A DNA stretch of 5,718 nt from an uncultured Chthoniobacterales bacterium (GTDB lineage: Bacteria; Verrucomicrobiota; Verrucomicrobiia; Chthoniobacterales; UBA10450). Position 1 is the first letter of the stretch, and the number at the start of each line of letters is the position of its first letter. The stretch is taken from NCBI GenBank assembly GCA_955652155.1, contig CATPAT010000039.1:1-5718 (forward strand), read 5' to 3'. A program made the translations under genes and the position numbers. Positions 1-5,718 of this stretch are shown here, in pieces. The notes under the pieces were generated by a model. The model worked only from the letters and a program-made list of their open reading frames with translations. It was not told the origin of the DNA and did not search any database.

Positions 1-576
1 ATTTGCCGCGGCAAAGAAACCGCCGAGGAATGGCTCGATGTTCATCGGACCTGGCATCGGATGGGCGGCCGCAGCACTTGCACCATGCTTTACGGGCACA
101 TTGAAACGCTCGAACAACGTGTCGATCATTTACGACAACTACGTGGCCTTCAGGATGAAACCACCGGGTTCAGCGGCTTTGTTCCGTTTGCCTTCGAGCC
201 GCAAACCACGGTGCTTGCTCATATCAAACGCGCCTCCGCCGTTGAGCAACTTCGCAATCTGGCCGTTAGCCGGATTTATCTCGATAACATCGACCATCTG
301 ACTGCTTATTGGGTAAGCTTGGGTCTGCCGCTGGCGCAGGTGTCGCTCAGTTACGGGGTAGACGATTTGCACGGGACAATCATGGAAGAAAAGATTTTCC
401 ACATGGCTGGCGCGACCACGCCGCAGCAGCAAAGCATCGCTGCGCTGGAGCACGCCATTCGCGAGGCTCGACGGATTCCGGTCCAGCGCGACAGTTATTA
501 CCGGCATCTCAACGGCTCAGAGCAAAGATCGACGTCGAGCCGACCGCGCTCTGAAGCGGAGCTCGCCTGCGCCTGA
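1..576 (+). CDS. mqnE: Aminofutalosine synthase MqnE, C-terminal part (5' end outside window)
   Basis: Radical SAM enzyme of the futalosine menaquinone pathway; it adds the adenosyl radical from SAM to 3-(1-carboxyvinyloxy)benzoate to give aminofutalosine. The frame is open from base 1 and gives 191 residues, roughly the C-terminal half of a typical MqnE. Family hallmarks visible in order are TMLYGHIET (fragment residues 28-36), RVDHL, LQDET, VSRIYLDNI, AYWVSLGLPLAQV, YGVDDLHGTIMEEKI, HMAGATTPQ and IREARRIPVQRDSYY. The 'GTIMEEKI...HMAGA' block and the ending resemble MqnE more than the related cyclase MqnC. The CX3CX2C iron-sulfur motif would lie upstream of the window. After RDSYYRHL there is a tail of about 20 polar residues that looks unconserved. 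The TGA stop is followed almost at once by mqnA, so the two are very probably one operon. The assignment is firm; only the 5' end is missing. Confidence 0.93.
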   Translation: MCRGKETAEEWLDVHRTWHRMGGRSTCTMLYGHIETLEQRVDHLRQLRGLQDETTGFSGFVPFAFEPQTTVLAHIKRASAVEQLRNLAVSRIYLDNIDHLTAYWVSLGLPLAQVSLSYGVDDLHGTIMEEKIFHMAGATTPQQQSIAALEHAIREARRIPVQRDSYYRHLNGSEQRSTSSRPRSEAELACA

Positions 577-579
577 AGA

Positions 580-1353
580 GTGCAGGATCGACAACCGCTA
601 CGAATTGGCTGCGTTAAATATCTCAACGCGCGTCCGCTCATTTTCGGCTGGCCAACCTATGTTGTGCTCGATCATCCATCTGCGCTCTGCGCGCAGCTTG
701 CCCGCGGCGAGCTCGACGTCGCCCTGGTCTCCAGCTTCGAATTTCTTCGCAACCCGATTTACCGGATCGTAGATGGCATTTCTATTTCATCGGATGGCCC
801 GGTTTACAGCGTTGTGGTCGCGCAGGTCGGCGAGATCTCAGCGGTGGAGCAGATCGAGCTCGACCCGGCCGCGGAAACTTCTGGCAATTTGCTGCGCTGT
901 TTGCTCAGCGAGTTGAAGCTGAGGCCGCGGTTCGTTGCAACGTCGACATCCTCTCTTGCGAAAGAGAGGGCGCGCTTGCTCATCGGCGATCAAGCCATTC
1001 GGTTCCGGCAACAGCCTGGAAGCGAATTCCAGTTTTGGGACCTCGGCGAAAATTGGCAAAAACTTGTCGGCCTTCCATTTGTTTATGCGCTCTGGCTCGT
1101 GCGTCCGGAAGTTGCCGATCCAAAATCAATTGCGGATCGGCTGCGCGCGCTGCGCCATAAAAATCTCACCGACATCGACGATCTGATTGCCGGCGAAAAG
1201 GAATTCGACCGTGGTTTTTGCGACCGCTATTACCGGGAGCATCTCCGATTCAGTTTTGGAGAACGGGAGAAGAAAGGCCTGCGCGTGTTCCAAGAGTTAT
1301 GCCGAAAACACGATCTGCTGCCAAAGCGTGACATCACGTTTAGCGTCGTGTAA
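580..1353 (+). CDS. mqnA: Chorismate dehydratase MqnA
   Basis: Catalyses the first step of the futalosine pathway, dehydrating chorismate to 3-(1-carboxyvinyloxy)benzoate, the substrate of MqnE encoded just upstream. It is a soluble cytosolic protein with a periplasmic-binding-protein-like fold. The product is 257 aa, within the usual family range. Visible motifs are RIGCVKYLNARPL (residues 8-20, with the conserved Asn16 of YLN), ALVSSFEFLR (48-57), SDGPVYSV (71-78), LIGDQAIR (134-141), DLGENWQKLVGLPFVYALW (154-172) and the C-terminal YYREHLRFSFGEREKKGL region (217-234). The GTG at 580 is the first possible start, because the in-frame TGA of mqnE lies only two codons before it, and it leaves the usual short N-terminus before RIG. 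There is no well-placed Shine-Dalgarno: a GGAG lies 18 nt upstream, which is too far, so translation is probably coupled to mqnE. The gene ends 12 nt from the converging lipoprotein gene. Confidence 0.95.
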   Translation: MQDRQPLRIGCVKYLNARPLIFGWPTYVVLDHPSALCAQLARGELDVALVSSFEFLRNPIYRIVDGISISSDGPVYSVVVAQVGEISAVEQIELDPAAETSGNLLRCLLSELKLRPRFVATSTSSLAKERARLLIGDQAIRFRQQPGSEFQFWDLGENWQKLVGLPFVYALWLVRPEVADPKSIADRLRALRHKNLTDIDDLIAGEKEFDRGFCDRYYREHLRFSFGEREKKGLRVFQELCRKHDLLPKRDITFSVV

Positions 1354-1383
1354 TGCGCCGAGGCGCTAAGGTCTTGTTTGTTT
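1340..1383 (+). terminator. Possible weak terminator between convergent genes
   Basis: A perfect 6-base inverted repeat, TTAGCG (1340-1345) and CGCTAA (1364-1369), spans both stop codons. An alternative tighter hairpin is GCGC (1355-1358), loop CGAG, GCGC (1363-1366). It is followed by a T-rich stretch at 1372-1383 (9 of 12 bases are T), which would serve mqnA transcription on the + strand. The stem is short and the T run is interrupted, so this is only a candidate. On the - strand no T tract follows the hairpin, so it would not obviously end the lipoprotein transcript. Confidence 0.35.
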
Positions 1384-1770
1384 CGGTGCGTTCATGTTCG
1401 GACCAGTGGAGCCACCGGGCGGCGTCCATTGTCCGACGACATCGGCGCCGAAAATCCAATCATCTTGAACAGTTCCGTTCACGGAGATGGTTTTTTCGTA
1501 ATACTTTCTCAGATTAATTTGCTGTTGCGCAAACTCGGTTTCTCTGCGAGCGCGCGTGAGACGCAAGAGCGTGTCCGGACCTTTCAAAAGACTTAAACGA
1601 TATGCACCATCGACCAAGACAACTTTTCCGGTGAACACCTCGGTCTTGCGTTCGAGCTTGGCCGATTGTTTCTGTGGCGGTCCGCTTGGCTGCTCCAGCA
1701 TTTTTCGGCCAACCGCGCATCCGGTCAAGGCAAACAGACCCACTGACAACATGATTGCGATCGATTTCAC
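1366..1770 (-). CDS. Small lipoprotein of unknown function
   Basis: I do not recognise the family. The 134-aa product starts with a short lipoprotein signal peptide: Lys2, a hydrophobic stretch from about residue 4 to 15, and the lipobox LTGC at 15-18, so Cys18 should be lipidated. Ala at +2 would favour outer-membrane sorting if the cell is diderm. A Pro/Gln/Lys-rich linker (about 25-42) leads to a domain at about 44-116. Its pattern is TGKVVLVDGAYRLSL, then LLRLTRAR, then an amphipathic stretch ending LRKYYEK, then TISVNGTVQDDW. This reads as beta strands around a helix, somewhat like a small OB fold; that is inference. A Gly/Pro/Asn-rich tail ends the protein. The start is GTG, chosen because it supplies the charged n-region; an in-frame ATG six codons later would remove it. 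An AGGGG lies only 2 nt before the GTG, too close to be a standard ribosome site. The gene is divergent from recJ and converges on mqnA, so it looks monocistronic. Confidence 0.75.
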   Translation of the reverse strand: MKSIAIMLSVGLFALTGCAVGRKMLEQPSGPPQKQSAKLERKTEVFTGKVVLVDGAYRLSLLKGPDTLLRLTRARRETEFAQQQINLRKYYEKTISVNGTVQDDWIFGADVVGQWTPPGGSTGPNMNAPKQTRP

Positions 1771-1776
1771 AGCCCC

Positions 1777-1805
1777 TGTCTATTTAGTGCTCTAGCGCGA
1801 GTCAA
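1777..1805 (-). promoter_or_regulatory. Possible weak promoter for the lipoprotein gene
   Basis: On the - strand, TTGACT (complement of 1800-1805; 5 of 6 to the TTGACA consensus) is followed after 17 bases by TAGACA (complement of 1777-1782; only 3 of 6 to TATAAT). Transcription would start near base 1770, at or next to the GTG start. A TAAATA lies a few bases further upstream but at too short a spacing. The poor -10 match makes this tentative. Confidence 0.25.
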
Positions 1806-1831
1806 CTGATTATGGACGCGTCTTCTCCGAG

Positions 1832-1859
1832 TTGTCAGGGAATGTCCTGCAGATAAAAT
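1832..1859 (+). promoter_or_regulatory. Sigma-70-type promoter for recJ-recG, likely giving a leaderless mRNA
   Basis: TTGTCA at 1832-1837 (5 of 6 to TTGACA) and TAAAAT at 1854-1859 (5 of 6 to TATAAT) are separated by 16 bases. A start point 6-8 bases after the -10 box falls at 1865-1867, on the recJ GTG start codon at 1865. The absence of any Shine-Dalgarno before that GTG fits a leaderless transcript. The promoter lies in the 94-nt divergent gap between the lipoprotein gene and recJ; I see no clear operator there. Confidence 0.55.
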
Positions 1860-1864
1860 AATCG

Positions 1865-3565
1865 GTGCCAAGCCGATGGATCCTTCTTCCGCCTGAGGAA
1901 CTCAATGGCGGTCCAATCTCATGGAGCGAGATCTGCGGCTGCGAATCCATCGCTCGCCTCTTGTTTCGAAAGGGTTTCAACACGGTCGATGAGGTCCAGG
2001 CGTTTTTACAGCCGCGCCTGAAATCGTTGAGCGATCCATTTTTACTGCCGAACATGAAAGCGGCGGTGACGCGGATTCTCGCGGCCTTGGATCGACGTGA
2101 ACGAATTGTCCTTTTCGGCGATTACGACGTCGATGGAGTCACGTCCCTCGCCCTACTCGCCGAAACGCTTCGCGCTTACGGTGCCATTCCGGATTTGTTT
2201 TTGCCGTCGCGGATGGAAGAAGGCTACGGGCTGAGTCATGACAGCGTTCAGCGCTGTATCCAGCAATTTCACCCGCAGCTTCTCATCGCGCTCGACTGTG
2301 GGACATCTTCAGGCGCGGAGATTGTCGATCTTCGGAGACGCGGCGTTGAAGTAATCGTGCTGGATCATCATGAGCCCAAATCGGCGGCTCCAGAATGCGT
2401 TGCGGTCGTAAATCCAAAAGTCGACCCTGGATCGCCTTTTCACTATTTGTGCAGCGTTGGAATTGTCTTCAAGCTTTGCCACGCGCTTTTGAAAACGCGG
2501 CCGGTCGATTTTGATCTCAAATCGAAACTGGATTTGGTCGCGCTCGGGACCGTTGCCGACATTGTGCCACTTCGCGGCGAGAACCGGACGCTTGTTCAGC
2601 GCGGCGCGATCGAAATTGCGAGATCGACCCGGCCGGGCTTGAAAAAGTTAATTGAAGTCAGCGGGGTGAAGCCGCCAATTTCCACCGAGGACATCGGTTA
2701 TCGGCTTGGACCGCGTTTGAACGCAGCCGGACGTCTGAGCACCGCCGAAAAATCACTGCGCCTTTTGCTGACGCAAGATGGGGCCGAAGCAACTGAGCTG
2801 GCCGAATTTTTGGACAAACAAAATCGCGAGCGGCAGGAAGTTGAGAAACGAATTTTTGCGGCCGCGGAAGCGAAAATCGCGAAGGAATTCGATCCGTCGC
2901 GCGATGCGGCGATTGTCGTGTTCGAGCGTGACTGGCATCCTGGTGTTCTCGGAATCGTGGCCTCTCGCATAGTGCACAAGTACCATCGGCCCGCGATTGT
3001 GATCGGTCTTGATGAGAATGGCGTCGGAAAAGGGAGCGGCCGCAGCATTGAAGGTCTCAATCTCGTCCAGACATTGACTCGATGCGCGGATAAGATCGAC
3101 AAGTATGGCGGACACGAAATGGCAGCGGGGCTTACGGTTCAGGAAAAGAATCTCCATCTTTTCGCGAAACGATTCCGTCAGATGGCGCGCGACCTTTTGT
3201 CCGATGAGGATTTGCAGCCGCGGTTCCTGCTCGATCACGAGATCAGTTTCGCGGAGTTGAACTTCGATTTTCTGGGGTGGCACGAAATGTTGCAGCCTTT
3301 TGGCAACGGCAACCCACAGCCCCTTTTTCTTGCCCGCGGCGTCGAGTCGGTCGCCGTGCCCCGCATTGTGGGCGAAAAACATTTACAGTTGCGTCTACGG
3401 CAACACAATTATCATCAACGCGCGATCTTCTTTGGCGCAGCAGCCGATGCGCTTCCGAAGCAGCCGTGGGACATTGCCTTTCGGATTCGCCCGGACGAAT
3501 ACGAAGGCGAAACGCGTTTGGAGATGCGAGTGGAAGCGGTGCGCGAGGCCGCGCCGACGACTTAA
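1865..3565 (+). CDS. recJ: Single-stranded-DNA-specific exonuclease RecJ
   Basis: Degrades single-stranded DNA 5' to 3' with a two-metal (Mn2+/Mg2+) DHH active site; used in RecF-pathway recombination, mismatch and base-excision repair and processing of stalled forks. The product is 566 aa, close to the classic length, and looks complete. The DHH domain shows GDYDVDG (residues 85-91), PSRMEEGYGL (114-123), LDCG (143-146), the DHH triad (167-169), VVNPK (181-185) and ALGTVADIVPL (226-236), covering the expected Asp and His metal ligands. LGPRLNAAGR (281-290) begins the link to the DHHA1 domain, which has WHPGVLGIVASRI (357-369), GKGSGRS (388-394) and GGH (415-417). Residues from about 455 to 560 form the C-terminal OB domain, including PFGNGNPQP. 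GTG at 1865 is the first possible start because an in-frame TAA lies at 1859-1861, and RWILLPP directly after it matches family N-termini. No Shine-Dalgarno is present. The TAA stop overlaps the recG ATG by one base. Confidence 0.96.
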   Translation: MPSRWILLPPEELNGGPISWSEICGCESIARLLFRKGFNTVDEVQAFLQPRLKSLSDPFLLPNMKAAVTRILAALDRRERIVLFGDYDVDGVTSLALLAETLRAYGAIPDLFLPSRMEEGYGLSHDSVQRCIQQFHPQLLIALDCGTSSGAEIVDLRRRGVEVIVLDHHEPKSAAPECVAVVNPKVDPGSPFHYLCSVGIVFKLCHALLKTRPVDFDLKSKLDLVALGTVADIVPLRGENRTLVQRGAIEIARSTRPGLKKLIEVSGVKPPISTEDIGYRLGPRLNAAGRLSTAEKSLRLLLTQDGAEATELAEFLDKQNRERQEVEKRIFAAAEAKIAKEFDPSRDAAIVVFERDWHPGVLGIVASRIVHKYHRPAIVIGLDENGVGKGSGRSIEGLNLVQTLTRCADKIDKYGGHEMAAGLTVQEKNLHLFAKRFRQMARDLLSDEDLQPRFLLDHEISFAELNFDFLGWHEMLQPFGNGNPQPLFLARGVESVAVPRIVGEKHLQLRLRQHNYHQRAIFFGAAADALPKQPWDIAFRIRPDEYEGETRLEMRVEAVREAAPTT

Positions 3566-5622
3566 TGGAAATCGCGCAGCCGCTCGAAGAACTCGATTGG
3601 ATCCCGCGTCCGAAAATTCTGGCGCTCCGAAGACTTGGGATCACGACCGCGGAAGATTTGCTAACTCATTTCCCGCGACGACACGAAGATCGACATCAGT
3701 TTCCGGAATTCCCGCGCGATGAGAGCGACGTGCCGGTCTGTTTGTCTGGAGAAGTGATCAAAACGTCGCTCCGGCGTTTCGGCGGTTGGAAAAAGATTTT
3801 TGAGGCGACATTACAGGAACCGAACGCGAACGCGCTCAGTCAGCCGCTCATCTGCCGGTGGTTTAATTTGCACTACGTCCAGAAAATGATCGCCACTGGA
3901 CAACAACTCGTCATCTTCGGCAAGCCGCGACTCCGGGGAAGCCGAATTTGCATGGATCATCCTGAATTTGAGGTGATTGAGAACGACGAGGAGAAGTCGA
4001 TCCATCTTCGCCGGATCACGCCGATCTATCCCGGCACCGAAGGTCTTTCGCAGCGGATGCTGCGCAGCATCATTTATCGACTTCTCCAGGACCTCGACAC
4101 GGCACCGATTGAACCGTTGCTGCCGGAGGACCTGAAGGACGGCGACCGCGCCGAAGCGATTCGGGCGATTCATTTCCCCGAGTCTTGGGAATCGCTCAGT
4201 GCGGCACGTGAGCATTTGGTCCTATCCGAATTCTTCGCAATGCAAATGCTGATCGCGTCCCGGCGAGCCGACTCGCATGCGCGCGTGAGCGCCGCGCATT
4301 GCGGACGAGGGGACCTCCTCGAGAAATTCCTGCGCACGCTTCCGTTTGAAATGACAACTGCCCAGAAAAAAGTCATCGCTGAGCTCGAGCAGGACCTGGC
4401 CGCGAAGCATCCGATGAATCGGCTTTTGCAGGGCGATGTAGGCTCTGGAAAAACGGTGGTCGCGATCGCAGCGATTCTGCTCGCGGTTGAAGCCGGTTAT
4501 CAGGCGACGTTCATGGCGCCGACGCAGATTTTGGCTGAACAGCATTACACTGTTTTAAGGCGCTGGCTCGAACCGCTCGGCGTCAAGTTGTCGATCCGGA
4601 CCGCGGCCCGCCGGGAAGAAAGTTTTTTACCATTGCTTGCAGGCAACGAAAAGGCAGACGTGATCATTGGGACGCACGCGTTGCTCTACGAGAAGGTTTC
4701 ATTTGCGAACCTCGGATTGGTGGTGATCGACGAACAGCACAAGTTCGGTGTGGCGCAGCGTGCGCGCCTGACGAGCCGCGAACCCGCGCCGGACGTGCTG
4801 GTGATGACAGCCACGCCCATTCCGCGCACGATCACCATGACCGTGTACGGCGATCTCGATGTTTCGATCTTGGACGAGATGCCGCATGGTCGCGGCAAAA
4901 GCATCACCGCCGTGCGCGATTCCTCAAAACTCGGCGAAGTGCTAAGTTTCCTGCGCAAGCAATTGGAAGCCGGGCGGCAGCTCTATGTTGTTTATCCGCT
5001 AATTGAAGAGAGTGAGAAACTCGAGGCAAAAGCGGCTGCGACGGAGTACGACCGCTGGCGCGAGCGTTTGCATCCGTACCTTTGCGAATTGTTGCACGGA
5101 CGAATTCCTGGCCCGGAAAAGCAGGAAATCATGGAGCGATTTCGCCGTGGCGAAACAAAAGTTCTGATCAGCACAACGGTGATTGAGGTCGGGGTCGATG
5201 TTCCAAATGCGACTGTGATGTTGGTCGAAAATGCGGAGCGATTTGGTCTGGCCCAACTCCATCAGCTCCGAGGTCGCATCGGCCGCGGCGAGCACAAATC
5301 GTATTGCATTTTGCTCACCTCCGAACCATCGTCGGAAGCGGCCGCCAAATTGGCCGTTCTCGAGAAGACAAGCGACGGCTTTGAGGTGGCCGAAGCGGAC
5401 TGGGAACTGCGCGGCCCCGGCGATTTGCTGGGCACGGCCCAGAGTGGTCTGCCGGCCTTGAAAATTGGCAATCTGCGGCGAGACGCGGAATTGATGCGTC
5501 GCGCTCGGAGGGCAGCGATGTCGATCTTCGCGGCCGATCCCAAGTTGGCATCGGCGCAGAATCAACGTTTCCAGCAGTTGATTGTCGAAAAACAGGGACG
5601 AACCTTTTCGAACGTTAGCTAA
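3565..5622 (+). CDS. recG: ATP-dependent DNA helicase RecG
   Basis: Superfamily 2 translocase that binds branched DNA, regresses stalled forks and drives branch migration of Holliday junctions. The product is 685 aa, close to the 693 aa of E. coli RecG. The N-terminal part has the helix-hairpin-like segment IPRPKILALRRLGITTAEDLL (about 13-33) and LLTHFPRRHEDR. The wedge OB domain covers about 55-155. The helicase core has AQKKVIAEL (266-274), Walker A GDVGSGKT (290-297), MAPTQILAEQH (317-327), Walker B DEQH (389-392), TATPIPRT (415-422), TTVIEVGVDVPNA (537-549) and motif VI QLRGRIGRG (567-575). ELRGPGDLLGTAQSGLP (614-630) lies in the translocation (TRG) region. All catalytic motifs look intact. 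The ATG at 3565 overlaps the recJ stop (TAATG) and leaves the usual N-terminus. The frame stays open upstream to 3277 inside recJ, but that extension is Arg-rich noise. GAGG 16 nt upstream is too far to act, so termination-reinitiation from recJ is likely. Confidence 0.96.
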   Translation: MEIAQPLEELDWIPRPKILALRRLGITTAEDLLTHFPRRHEDRHQFPEFPRDESDVPVCLSGEVIKTSLRRFGGWKKIFEATLQEPNANALSQPLICRWFNLHYVQKMIATGQQLVIFGKPRLRGSRICMDHPEFEVIENDEEKSIHLRRITPIYPGTEGLSQRMLRSIIYRLLQDLDTAPIEPLLPEDLKDGDRAEAIRAIHFPESWESLSAAREHLVLSEFFAMQMLIASRRADSHARVSAAHCGRGDLLEKFLRTLPFEMTTAQKKVIAELEQDLAAKHPMNRLLQGDVGSGKTVVAIAAILLAVEAGYQATFMAPTQILAEQHYTVLRRWLEPLGVKLSIRTAARREESFLPLLAGNEKADVIIGTHALLYEKVSFANLGLVVIDEQHKFGVAQRARLTSREPAPDVLVMTATPIPRTITMTVYGDLDVSILDEMPHGRGKSITAVRDSSKLGEVLSFLRKQLEAGRQLYVVYPLIEESEKLEAKAAATEYDRWRERLHPYLCELLHGRIPGPEKQEIMERFRRGETKVLISTTVIEVGVDVPNATVMLVENAERFGLAQLHQLRGRIGRGEHKSYCILLTSEPSSEAAAKLAVLEKTSDGFEVAEADWELRGPGDLLGTAQSGLPALKIGNLRRDAELMRRARRAAMSIFAADPKLASAQNQRFQQLIVEKQGRTFSNVS

Positions 5623-5718
5623 ATGAAGAATCTCCTGAAATTTTTTGCCTTTGTCGCGTTGCTTAGCCTGGCGATTTCGGCGTTGTACGACTACCGCTTG
5701 AAGCATGGCGGTTTGAGC
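5623..5718 (+). CDS. Start of an unidentified membrane-anchored or exported protein (3' end outside window)
   Basis: The ATG directly follows the recG stop codon (TAAATG), so this is probably the next gene of the recJ-recG transcript, translated by coupling. Only 32 codons are inside the window. Lys2 and Lys6 are followed by a hydrophobic run from about Phe7 to Leu21, which reads as a signal peptide or single membrane anchor. After it comes YDYRLKHGGLS. There is no lipobox Cys. A weak signal-peptidase site near Ser19/Ala20 is possible. I do not recognise the family from so short a piece. It has no visible Shine-Dalgarno. That it is a real gene is likely from position and from the typical charged-then-hydrophobic start; its function is unknown. 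Confidence 0.6.
   Translation, partial: MKNLLKFFAFVALLSLAISALYDYRLKHGGLS

Noticed and set aside
139..507. A 122-codon open frame on the - strand opposite mqnE.
   Set aside because: It is antisense to well-conserved MqnE sequence and shows no domain.
1..573. Assignment of the first gene to MqnC (dehypoxanthine futalosine cyclase) instead of MqnE.
   Set aside because: MqnC shares the GH-ET and LQDET region, but the VSRIYLDNI, GTIMEEKI and HMAGATTPQ blocks and the ending fit MqnE better, and the gene adjoins mqnA.
1771..1864. A possible small RNA, riboswitch or operator in the divergent gap.
   Set aside because: The 94 nt are largely accounted for by promoter elements; I found no convincing stem-loop or dyad beyond short palindromes such as CTGCAG.
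2753..3382. A 209-codon open frame on the - strand opposite recJ.
   Set aside because: It is antisense to the RecJ DHHA1 and OB domains, with no recognisable motif; explained as a shadow of recJ.
3277..3564. In-frame upstream extension of recG by 96 codons, starting at a GTG inside recJ.
   Set aside because: It overlaps the conserved OB domain of recJ, is rich in Arg and Ser as expected for a shifted frame in GC-rich coding DNA, and would make RecG 781 aa, well beyond the family length. ATG 3565 gives the right N-terminus.
4999..5706. A 235-codon open frame on the - strand opposite recG and the following gene.
   Set aside because: It lies antisense to the conserved RecG helicase motifs, its translation has no recognisable domain, and long antisense frames are expected from the codon bias of the + strand gene.

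Overview
The window is ordinary bacterial chromosome, densely coded and moderately GC-rich. It carries two housekeeping modules on the + strand, separated by one small lipoprotein gene on the - strand. I found no RNA gene, insertion sequence, CRISPR array, phage gene or toxin/defence module, and no stretch over 300 bases without a gene.

Layout: (1) Positions 1-1353 hold the end of an aminofutalosine synthase gene (mqnE) and a complete chorismate dehydratase gene (mqnA). These are two of the first steps of the futalosine route to menaquinone, so the organism probably makes menaquinone by that route and not by the classical MenF/D/H/C/E/B route. MqnA converts chorismate to 3-(1-carboxyvinyloxy)benzoate, and MqnE joins that product to SAM. 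The two genes are 3 nt apart and in the same frame. (2) Positions 1366-1770 (- strand) encode a 134-aa lipoprotein of unknown function. It converges on mqnA with a 12-nt gap that contains a possible weak terminator. (3) Positions 1771-1864 are a 94-nt divergent promoter region. (4) Positions 1865-5622 hold complete recJ (single-strand 5'-3' exonuclease) and recG (branch-migrating helicase), overlapping by one base. Both act in recombinational repair and rescue of stalled replication forks. (5) From 5623 a further gene begins immediately after the recG stop and is cut by the window end; only an N-terminal hydrophobic segment is visible.

Organism: the futalosine genes, the protein style, the tight recJ-recG pair and the general lack of Shine-Dalgarno sequences would fit a soil-type Verrucomicrobiota bacterium. 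That is an inference from impression, not proof. A Gram-negative-type envelope is suggested, but not shown, by the lipoprotein.

The most interesting signals are small ones. The recJ promoter sits so close to the start codon that its mRNA should be leaderless. No start in the window has a well-placed Shine-Dalgarno site. The small lipoprotein may carry an OB-like fold. I do not see a new biological system here.
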